Below are positions 1 through 6,500 of a DNA stretch of 8,278 nt, one piece after another. Source of the stretch: Clostridia bacterium (lineage in GTDB: Bacteria; Bacillota_A; Clostridia; Christensenellales; Aristaeellaceae). The notes beneath the pieces were generated by a model, which worked only from the letters and a program-made list of their open reading frames with translations, did no database searches and was not told the origin of the DNA. Within the stretch, counting starts at the first letter, position 1, and the number at the start of each line of letters is the position of its first letter. The stretch covers positions 1 to 8,278 of the forward strand of contig JAGBBE010000098.1 in NCBI GenBank assembly GCA_017938645.1. Direction: 5' to 3'. The position numbers were made by a program, and so were the translations under genes.

Positions 1-953
1 CATACAATCATCCCCGTCAACGCAGAGAAAACCGGCGCATTTGGGCTGATGTTATTACGACGGAAGTTGAACTCGATGAGACACTGCACAAGTCGGTAGT
101 CATCGCGTGAAACGATAGCCGGATGGCAATCTTCCACGTAATAGCGAGGCAGTTCGCCGTGGTTGATCTTCAGTTTTTTGGTCAGGTGGTCTTCAACGTA
201 CTTCTTCTGCAACATGGAGTCGCCGCAATACTTTTCATTCTTGAGCATAGCCAAAACCCGTTTGGGGGACCATGTACCACCTCGATAAGAAGGAATCTGC
301 TTCTCACGCATGATGCGAGAAATTTCAGCAGTCCCCATGCCTTCAAGGTAGCTCTCGAAAACCCAGCGTACTACCTGGGCTTCCTCTTCATGAATGGTGA
401 CCTCTCCTTTTTTGATACGGTAACCATACATGAAGCCCCAGCCATAGGTTTTGCCTTCCTTGAACTGCTGGCGGATTCGCCATTTGCAGTTTTCAGAAAC
501 GCTCCGGCTCTCTTCCTGTGCAAAAGAAGCGAGGATGGTAAGCATCAGCTCGCCATCCCCGCTCATGGAATGAATATTCTGTTCCTCAAAGTATACATCG
601 ACACCCAGTTCTTTCAGTTCACGCACGGTATTCAAGAGAGTCAGGGTGTTACGAGCAAATCGGCTGATCGATTTGGTAATGATCCTGTCGATCTTGCCTG
701 CACGGCAATCCTCAAGCATGCGCTGGAACCCTTCACGGTTGTCCTTCGTACCCGTAAATGCCTCATCGGTGTAAACACCCGCATACTTCCATTCGGGATT
801 TCTCTGGATCAGCTCACTGTAGTAGCTGACCTGAGCAGACATGGAATGGAGCATAGCGTCTTTACCGCTCGAAACACGAGCATATGCAGCAACGCGCAAA
901 AGTTCAATTAGCCTCGGAATGCTGGGCTGAACCATTGTGATTCTCTTCTCCAA
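1..953 (-). CDS. Large serine recombinase (phage integrase), C-terminus cut by window edge
   Basis: This is a site-specific recombinase that would integrate and excise the phage genome by cutting DNA through a phosphoserine link. I translated the whole stretch and it stays open for 317 codons to the window edge. The resolvase-type catalytic domain spans about residues 20-165. The nucleophile is Ser28 in the motif AYARVSS, with Arg26 just before it. The ITKSISRFARN block at 92-102 supplies Arg98 and Arg101, and TDEAFTGT at 62-69 is also typical. A recombinase domain follows at about 170-290, with YRGGTWSP at 223-230. The last residues, SALTGMIV, lead into a partial TG codon where this family has the first Cys of its zinc ribbon, so roughly 200 C-terminal residues are probably missing. 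The start is TTG at 953, seven bases after a perfect AAGGAGGT. An in-frame ATG at 935 has no such site. The promoter at 980-1008 suggests expression separate from the late genes. Family assignment is very secure; the integrase role is inferred from the phage context. Confidence 0.95.
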   Translation of the reverse strand, partial: MEKRITMVQPSIPRLIELLRVAAYARVSSGKDAMLHSMSAQVSYYSELIQRNPEWKYAGVYTDEAFTGTKDNREGFQRMLEDCRAGKIDRIITKSISRFARNTLTLLNTVRELKELGVDVYFEEQNIHSMSGDGELMLTILASFAQEESRSVSENCKWRIRQQFKEGKTYGWGFMYGYRIKKGEVTIHEEEAQVVRWVFESYLEGMGTAEISRIMREKQIPSYRGGTWSPKRVLAMLKNEKYCGDSMLQKKYVEDHLTKKLKINHGELPRYYVEDCHPAIVSRDDYRLVQCLIEFNFRRNNISPNAPVFSALTGMIV

Positions 954-960
954 GCGTATC

Positions 961-968
961 ACCTCCTT
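961..968 (-). promoter_or_regulatory. Ribosome-binding site setting the TTG start of the integrase
   Basis: The minus strand reads AAGGAGGT here, a perfect match to the anti-Shine-Dalgarno sequence, followed by seven bases and then TTG at 953. This is the reason for choosing a TTG start over the ATG six codons downstream. Confidence 0.8.
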
Positions 969-979
969 GTCAGTGTCGC

Positions 980-1008
980 ATATTACCTCTGAAGTTCAGA
1001 ATTATCAA
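980..1008 (-). promoter_or_regulatory. Putative sigma70-type promoter of the integrase with a palindrome in the spacer
   Basis: On the minus strand a -35 hexamer TTGATA (1008-1003, five of six matches to consensus) is followed by exactly 17 bases and then TAATAT (985-980, four of six matches to TATAAT). The -35 overlaps the stop codon of the SHOCT-like gene. Transcription would begin near 973, giving a leader of about 20 bases that contains the AAGGAGGT site. The spacer holds a perfect palindrome with one central base, TCTGAACTTCAGA (1000-988), which is well placed for a repressor. The hexamers, spacing and palindrome are seen directly; promoter activity and operator function are inferred. 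Confidence 0.45.
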
Positions 1009-1166
1009 GTTAATTCAGCCCTGAGAATGGGCTGATATTTTTCGTTAAGATAGCTTTCAACCCGCGCAAAATCTTTCTTGCTGATAATGCCATCAGCAAG
1101 CATTTTGCGGGAAATCGATACCATGGTCTGATACCGTTTTTCGCGTTCAAAGAGGTCAAGCGTCAT
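1005..1166 (-). CDS. Small SHOCT-like protein (53 aa) between endolysin and integrase
   Basis: This is a 53-residue protein beginning MTLDLFEREKRYQTM. Its middle, MLADGIISKKDFARVESYL (about residues 22-40), fits the SHOCT pattern of a Leu-rich helix, Gly-Ile, Ser/Thr, an acidic Phe-containing stretch and a second helix. There is no signal peptide or membrane segment. From memory of the family, small proteins of this kind occur next to serine recombinases in Firmicutes mobile elements, but their function is not known to me. The ATG at 1166 overlaps the endolysin stop as ATGA, and AAGGGTG lies about eight bases upstream, so translation is probably coupled to the endolysin. The frame stays open to a start at 1235, but that would extend 69 bases into the endolysin without a ribosome-binding site, so I reject it. 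It might be a regulator or accessory of the recombinase; this is a guess from position only. Confidence 0.75.
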   Translation of the reverse strand: MTLDLFEREKRYQTMVSISRKMLADGIISKKDFARVESYLNEKYQPILRAELT

Positions 1167-2269
1167 ACCTGAATCACCCTTGAGAAGTTGCCCGATACCC
1201 AGCCGATCTTCGCACCAATCTCGATGGCGTGCCAACCGTTGAGCGCCGTAGCAACATAGTTGAAAGTCGTACCGGGAGCCACAGAAGTGATTCTTCCGTA
1301 GTTGGTACCATTGCCAACACGCACGTTGACCTTTCCACCCTCGGACGTGATGACAACGGTTGCCATCTTAGGCGTTTCGATTTCTTCTTCAGGCAGATCG
1401 GGCGTTTCAGGAGAGGGCGTTTCCTGCTTGCCTTCGTCATCATCGGCAACGGCATCCATGAGCGTCTGATGCGTGAGATCGCCATAAAGGCCATCCTGCT
1501 TGATGCCTTCATCTTTCTGGAACTCCAGAACAGCTGCCTGGGTTTCAGAACCAAAGTCGCCATCGGCACCATGCTTAGGAAGCTCATAGCCGAGCTGGAG
1601 CAGAAGTTCCTGCATGGCTTTGACATCGCTGCCTTGCATACCCTTCTTCAAGGTTCGAGCACCAAGAACCGTATTGTTCGTGGGAGCTTGACCAGCGGTA
1701 TCACTATCGCCATAGTCGATGAACGGAAGTTGATACCAGTTTGTCCAGCCACGGCCTGCAATCTTGGTCTTGACACAGCCATAGGAGAAGCCCTTCCATT
1801 CCACAGCATAACCTCCACCGACTGTATAGCCGACATGACCATCCTTGTGAAGGGCTAAGCCGACAACATCCGGCAGCGTATCGATTGTGCCATGATTCAT
1901 GCCCTTGCTCTTGGCGTAGCTGAACATACCATTCGCAGACTTGTCGGGACAGCCGTTGGCACCATACTTACTGGTGATCTTGTTATCAGTGCCGATAGCC
2001 TCGAGCACCGTCAGGCCGCCACCAGTCCAAGCATAACCCTTGCATGCGCCAACGCAGTCACCGCAGACCTTCTTGTCAGCAATGTCCTGCTTGTAGCGGC
2101 TGGTTCGCGAGTCCTTGTAATGGGAGGAATACTGCTTCGCCTTTCTTGCGCGAAGACTCTCGGTACACTTGTAGAGGCACGTGCCATACCAATAAGGCTG
2201 GCCAATCATGTTCAAACAGAACGCAGCAAAATGCTCATTCGTCAGGGGCGTATTTACTCTGCTCATCAT
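1163..2269 (-). CDS. Endolysin: NlpC/P60-like peptidase, peptidoglycan-binding domain and SH3 domain
   Basis: This 368-residue lysis enzyme would cut cell-wall peptide bonds once the holin opens the membrane. The N-terminal domain (about 5-185) looks like an NlpC/P60-type cysteine peptidase. Candidate catalytic residues are Cys72 in GDCVG, His145 in KDGHVGY and Glu157 in YAVEW. A PG_binding_1 domain covers about 207-271, with typical LKKGMQGSDVKAMQELL and DGDFGSETQAAVLEFQ motifs. An acidic, Pro-rich linker at 275-301 leads to a bacterial SH3 domain at about 303-367 (VNVRVGNGTNYG, then GWHAIEIGAKIGWV). Such SH3 domains usually bind the wall. No signal peptide is seen, which fits holin-dependent release. 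Two adjacent ATGs (2269 and 2266) follow GGAGGT; the second has the better spacing of seven bases, so the mature protein may be 367 residues. The N-terminal domain is rich in Cys (18, 31, 35, 69, 72, 76, 107, 165). The gene lies 27 bases after the holin stop. The exact bond cleaved cannot be told from sequence. Confidence 0.92.
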   Translation of the reverse strand: MMSRVNTPLTNEHFAAFCLNMIGQPYWYGTCLYKCTESLRARKAKQYSSHYKDSRTSRYKQDIADKKVCGDCVGACKGYAWTGGGLTVLEAIGTDNKITSKYGANGCPDKSANGMFSYAKSKGMNHGTIDTLPDVVGLALHKDGHVGYTVGGGYAVEWKGFSYGCVKTKIAGRGWTNWYQLPFIDYGDSDTAGQAPTNNTVLGARTLKKGMQGSDVKAMQELLLQLGYELPKHGADGDFGSETQAAVLEFQKDEGIKQDGLYGDLTHQTLMDAVADDDEGKQETPSPETPDLPEEEIETPKMATVVITSEGGKVNVRVGNGTNYGRITSVAPGTTFNYVATALNGWHAIEIGAKIGWVSGNFSRVIQV

Positions 2270-2283
2270 TCCACCTCCAAAGG

Positions 2284-2312
2284 AAAAGGGTGGCGGTTAT
2301 TCGCCGTCACCC
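2284..2312 (-). terminator. Terminator-like hairpin overlapping the holin stop codon
   Basis: On the minus strand GGGTGACGG (2312-2304), a seven-base loop CGAATAA containing the holin stop, and CCGCCACCC (2296-2288) form a nine-position stem with a single A/C mismatch. TTTT (2287-2284) follows at once. The shape is that of an intrinsic terminator, but the U tract is short and the endolysin ribosome-binding site lies only six bases further. I read it as a possible attenuator or RNA-stability element that tunes endolysin against holin, not as a complete stop. Confidence 0.42.
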
Positions 2313-2761
2313 TGGTCGGTCGTGGTATTGCCTTCGGGAAGCGCGGGCTTGTCATGGAGCTGGGCCAAGACGGCCTTGAGCTTCTCAGGAATGGGCAGCC
2401 CCAGCCTGGAAGCGTTCTCCATAACAGAGACACCTTCGTTGGAGAGGTAGAAGCAGATCACGGCGCTGCGGAGCGCTTCGTGAGAGCCGACCACATGCAT
2501 ATCGACGATATGAGCGACGCCGACGAGCATGATAATCAGCATCTTCTTGAACAGCCCCTTAAAGCCGATGGAAGAAGACAGCTGCTTGTCCACGATGGCA
2601 CACATGATGCCAGTCACGTAGTCAAGCACCATCAGTACAATCAGCGCAGTCATAAAGCCATCCACACCTCCAACGAAATAGCCGAACCAGCCACCAAGGG
2701 CAGTTACGGCAACCTGGATCTTCGTCCAGACCAGATCAATGGTAAAGTCACGCATTTTCAT
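2297..2761 (-). CDS. Phage holin, Phage_holin_4_1 / toxin-secretion holin family
   Basis: This is a small inner-membrane protein that would form holes and let the downstream endolysin reach the wall. It has 154 residues, usual for the family. Hydrophobic segments are seen at about 15-33, 37-56 and 74-91, with a weaker one near 97-106. Family marks are LDYVTG (46-51), SSIGFKGLFKK (63-73), YLSNEGVSVMENA (105-117) and LGLPIPEKLKAVLAQL (120-135). The C-terminal tail is acidic and hydrophilic, as expected for a cytoplasmic end. The start is unusual. AAGGAGG (2764-2770) lies only two bases before the first ATG (2761) but eight bases before a second ATG (2755), giving M-K-M. The shorter form, 152 residues, is probably the main product, and the longer form carries one extra Lys. 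The gene sits between the tail module and the endolysin, the usual place for a holin. Confidence 0.92.
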   Translation of the reverse strand: MKMRDFTIDLVWTKIQVAVTALGGWFGYFVGGVDGFMTALIVLMVLDYVTGIMCAIVDKQLSSSIGFKGLFKKMLIIMLVGVAHIVDMHVVGSHEALRSAVICFYLSNEGVSVMENASRLGLPIPEKLKAVLAQLHDKPALPEGNTTTDQGDGE

Positions 2762-2763
2762 AT

Positions 2764-2770
2764 CCTCCTT
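2764..2770 (-). promoter_or_regulatory. Holin ribosome-binding site serving two start codons
   Basis: The minus strand reads AAGGAGG. The first ATG (2761) is two bases away, which is too close for good initiation, while the second in-frame ATG (2755) is eight bases away. Codon 2 is AAA (Lys). This layout decides between two holin products. Confidence 0.6.
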
Positions 2771-2784
2771 AAGGGTTTATTAGC

Positions 2785-2808
2785 AAAACCGCCCCTATGA
2801 GCGGCTTA
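2785..2808 (-). terminator. Weak hairpin between tail accessory gene and holin
   Basis: On the minus strand AAGCCGC (2807-2801), an eight-base loop TCATAGGG, and GCGGTTT (2792-2786) can form a seven-bp stem with one G-U pair, beginning inside the TAA stop codon of the CBM-bearing gene. Only one unpaired T follows, so it is a poor terminator. It could slow readthrough from tail genes into the lysis genes, or protect RNA ends. The rest of this 44-base gap holds only the holin ribosome-binding site. Confidence 0.3.
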
Positions 2809-3516
2809 CGCTTCAGTTTCGATTTGACTGTCCTCAGCCATTGCATCACCGGAATGATCCTGTGCCAACCACAGCGCTGCTACAGTCGGAGGCTCCCATC
2901 CAGCCTGGGATGTATGAGCCTGCTGGCAGGTATAGAGCATACCGTCAGTATCCGGGTATGCAACTTCATCGCCGACAACATAGTCGATGCCCTCAGCCCA
3001 CACGCGCACAGCATCCTCGTGGATGATCTCGACCTTTCGCCAAAGCGAAGGAACAGTATCCGGAGGCCAGGTTCCCTGGGTTGTGTGTGCCTGGATGCAA
3101 CGCCACAAGAAAGCTCCGAAGGTATACACATCACCAACCTTGACATCAATGCCAGGCTGCCACAATCGCCCTTCGAGTGCGGGCTGGATACGGAGAAGCT
3201 CTTCGTCCGTGACCCGACCATCAGCAACAGCAAGCCTCAGAAGCAAACCAATCGCATTCGGCAACGCTTCTTCTGCGCTCACAGAAACAAAGCGTTCAAA
3301 AGGCAGGGACTGAGCGATCAGGTCATGCGTAAGCTCCATACCTTCAGTAATCGCAATGGAGTCCTCAAACACATAAGCCTGCTCGTTCGTGATGAAAGTC
3401 AGTTGAAAGTTATCACCGCTCAGATCATAGTGAGTGGCATCCTTTCGTTTCGCGATAACAAAAGACGAGCAGATCACCATACGGATCTGCCCGCCCAACG
3501 GGATAGCAATATACAC
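2806..3516 (-). CDS. Putative tail accessory protein with two tandem chitin-binding-type (CBM5/12-like) modules
   Basis: This 236-residue protein has a C-terminal pair of modules at about 119-162 and 173-216. Each follows the pattern W-x-x-G-I-D, V-G-D-x-V/Y, a Tyr or Trp followed by one residue and Cys, a Gln-Ala-His-Thr-Ser/Thr-Gln motif, Gly/Ala-x-W-x-P-P, and a closing Leu-Trp. This is the CBM5/12 (ChtBD3) layout, known for binding chitin-like N-acetylglucosamine polymers and seen in phage tail proteins. The first 118 residues are not recognised; they include LLLRLAVADGRVTDEELL at about 91-108. The start is GTG at 3516, five bases after AAGGAGG, which itself overlaps the TAA of the tail spike gene. 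An in-frame ATG at 3594 would overlap the spike gene by 68 bases and has no such site. Position next to the spike suggests a part of the tail tip that grips cell-wall sugars. It could also be a non-structural helper. No signal peptide or membrane segment is evident. Confidence 0.78.
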   Translation of the reverse strand: MYIAIPLGGQIRMVICSSFVIAKRKDATHYDLSGDNFQLTFITNEQAYVFEDSIAITEGMELTHDLIAQSLPFERFVSVSAEEALPNAIGLLLRLAVADGRVTDEELLRIQPALEGRLWQPGIDVKVGDVYTFGAFLWRCIQAHTTQGTWPPDTVPSLWRKVEIIHEDAVRVWAEGIDYVVGDEVAYPDTDGMLYTCQQAHTSQAGWEPPTVAALWLAQDHSGDAMAEDSQIETEA

Positions 3517-3521
3517 TTTTT

Positions 3522-3528
3522 CCTCCTT
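3522..3528 (-). promoter_or_regulatory. Ribosome-binding site setting the GTG start of the CBM-bearing gene
   Basis: The minus strand reads AAGGAGG, sharing its AA with the TAA stop of the spike gene. Five A residues separate it from GTG at 3516. The overlap suggests translation of the two genes is coupled. Confidence 0.7.
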
Positions 3529-6500
3529 ACCCAACGGCAGTGGAGCCGCTGAACACAACTTCAAGATACGGTTCGATGTCGGTATCATAGCCACTCATTC
3601 TCATGTAGCTATCCGACCAGTTAGAGGAGCCGAAGTTATACGGAGTCTCATAGAGACACAAGCCGCCATAGATGCCATCAGCAATACCCTGAACAGCGTC
3701 AACAGGAATAGAGAATGTCACCTGCTTATCACGCCCGATTGTACCAATACTGCCATAGTTGACAGCGATATTCGGTGCGCCACTCGCAGAGGTGTTATAG
3801 ATCGCACAGAGGTAGACATACCTTGCGCTGCTTGAACCCGATCCCGTCTTTCGGTGAAGCGTGAGCGTGGCAGACTCCACAGTACATCCCGAAAGCAAGT
3901 TCTGAGCCAAGCCAAACCACATGCATCCGTAATTCCAGCTGATACCAGAGTAATACCCGCTATCAGAATACACACCCTGAACCACATCGTAGGTATCCGT
4001 ACGCCATCCACCGCGATAGCTTCTCGTATTCGTGGCATACAAAATGCCGGTATCGGCAGGCGTGATAGGCGAAATGGAAGTGCCGTAATCGTAGTAAACA
4101 GAAGATGCAAAGATCTGTCCGTTATTGCCGGTTCCCCGGCTACCCCCAGGCACTGAGCCAGTGGCGATGATGATGCCACCATAGCACATCATTGACCATG
4201 AGCACGAGCCACAGCAGTTCATCATATACGCTTGACCCGTGTAGACTTCCAAGCCCTGAAGGGCGTTGTAGAAGCCACAGGTGTCGAAATACGCATATGA
4301 GCCTCTGCTGTACACAGAGTCGTACGTGATAGAGTTCGCGTCCAGAGTACAGCCGACAAACTCAACATAGTAGTCCATCTGCAACTCAATGAGATACGGT
4401 TGCCGATTGGATCCGTTCAAAGTTCTGCTTTCACGCAGATACAGGTCTTGGAAGCAAATCGTGGCGTGACAGCCCTTCACCTTAATGTAGCTGTTGAGGA
4501 TACTGTTTTCGCTGTACCCATGAATGGTTAGCTTCCCAGGGCCGAAGATACCTTGAATCAAGACTCCGGAAGGCTCATACACATCGGTTCCCCACGGAAG
4601 ATAGATGTGGACATCCTCTCGAAGATACTTGTTATTCAGCACAGCTACTGCTTCGCCAAGTGATCTGAAGTCTGTTGCTGTAGGCGTAGCAATCGTGGGA
4701 TCAACCCACAACCATGTCGAGCCGCTATAGGCGGGAGCAACAGAATCGGAAATCACTTCATCTGCGTACAGTTGCTTGAAACCAACATGACCATTAGCTG
4801 ACATCTCCATGAGAACATTTTCGTTGTTAGCCGGATCCAGCAGCTGAAGCAAGAAGTTCTCGGTCGTAATGGCTACATTGTTGCTGCCAATCGAGATGCC
4901 ACTGGTCTTAACTTCCTGCGCACCAACGGATACCCAAGTGCTGCCATTCCAGCGTTTGAGGATCGGCGGCGACAGAGAAAGATCAAGCCATAGCATATTG
5001 GAGTAAATGGTTGTCGGCGCGGTAGTTCCTCTGTAGATATTCCCAGCGTTGAAAGTGCTGGTGCTAACTTTCAGAGCAATGTTGCTGGCGTTCTGGGTAA
5101 TTCGGCTTTCAGCATTGCTCATACGGCTGGAAAGACCGTAAATGTCCTCGGGCGCAGCACTCCAATCCGTCCATGTTTCCGATGTTTCGACCTTGAAATT
5201 GCGAAACTCGACTGTACCGGTACAGCCCTTCTGGGCGGTTGTGCCGATATAGGCATAGGCAACATCGATCGGATTGTAGCTGGAGAAGTTATATACGCCG
5301 TAAGTCATATGCACCCAATCGCTGTCTGTTGCAACGAAGTCCGCATCAGAAGTGCGCATATAGAAGCCGCGTCCAGTAGTGGAAATGGTCGTACCATCCG
5401 CAGCGTAGACGTTATAGTAAATCCAGAAACCAGAATATACGCCTGCAGTTGCAGCAGCGGAGGCATCAACATTGGTGCGCTTGATATCAAAGGAAAAAAG
5501 CATTCTGCTCAGTCCGTTGCTGTGGGAGAAGAAGTCATCCGACAGATCTAAGCGCTGACCTGTGGAAGTAGTGGTTCCACCAGATGCCAATCGGTAGTAT
5601 CCATCCACGAACTTATGCTCCACAGCGCTGTTCAGGCAGTAGTTGCGACCATCGGCCTTCTCAAAAGCATACTGCGCAGATTGCAACACCTTGGAGGTGA
5701 TCGCTTCAGGTGTGATCTGCTGCTCTGCCGAGTCAACGCGGTTGGAAAGCGCTGTGACCGTGGTTTGGTCTGCCTTGAGTGCAATGGCAGCATTGGTCTG
5801 CTCAATGGCAGTCCTCATCTCAGTCCGAACCTCGCCAACCTCCGAATAAGCCTCATATGCGACCTGCGATAGTGGCTGGAAAGCTCCGTCCACAAAGCGG
5901 TACAGCGGATGCTCTGGGAAGAGATTCATGGCATACGCAGAGGTCATGAGGCCTAGCAGCATGTAGGTTAGCCCGTCTTCTTCGGTCGGAGGCGTGCAGG
6001 TCAGGTAGGTTTCAGCCGGAAGGAAGCTTGAACCGACAAGAGTGCCAACAAGATATAACGAGGCACCCAGTGTCCCCGTGAAACTCGACAAGTGATTCCT
6101 GACAGTAATACTGGAATAGGCCAAGTACACATTGGTGGTGGAATACCCTGCTGTCACTGAACTGGTCAGATACAGGATTGGTTTCGACACATCAAAGGCT
6201 TTACCAGCTGAAAGCAGATAATAGCCTTCATTGTCGCTGACAATGAACTTGAAGTACGAGCAGGTTTCCTTAGCCTTGACCGTACCGTGACGGATGCGAT
6301 CGTAGGTATCGGTATTGTAGTTCGCATCAGCCCACCAGCCTTGAGCAATCGTGCTGGTATAGTACTTGGCGTTCTCGCGGTAAGTGAGACGGATGATGTT
6401 GCCAGCACTATACTGTGTACTTAGGCGGGTGCCACCTGAGTAGTAAACAGGGATTGCGCCGGTTGTCGTACCGTCCGCAAGCGTCAGATTCAGCGTAACG

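Noticed and set aside
123..911. A 262-codon plus-strand open frame opposite the integrase
   Set aside because: It is antisense to a recombinase with all catalytic motifs, has no ribosome-binding site, and its translation resembles no known family. It is a codon-bias shadow.
1167..1235. Longer 76-residue form of the SHOCT-like protein
   Set aside because: The extra 23 codons lie inside the endolysin and lack a ribosome-binding site; the ATGA-coupled start gives a compact domain.
1163..1366. Internal start at 1366 making a free SH3 wall-binding fragment, as in some endolysins
   Set aside because: An ATG is present at the linker-SH3 junction, but the bases before it hold no GGAGG-like site at proper spacing.
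1892..2800. A 302-codon plus-strand open frame across endolysin and holin
   Set aside because: It spans two well-supported genes and the gap between them on the other strand, and has no ribosome-binding site or recognisable domain.
2797..3552. A 251-codon plus-strand open frame opposite the CBM-bearing gene
   Set aside because: It is antisense to a gene with clear repeated modules and a strong ribosome-binding site, and shows no domain of its own.
3517..3594. ATG-started extension of the CBM-bearing protein to 262 residues
   Set aside because: It would overlap the spike gene by 68 bases without a ribosome-binding site, while GTG at 3516 has AAGGAGG at good spacing.
3527..4300. Variable region of a diversity-generating retroelement at the spike C-terminus
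   Set aside because: There is no reverse transcriptase, no second copy of the region in the window, and no C-type-lectin-like pattern; Tyr/Ser/Gly richness alone is common in spikes.
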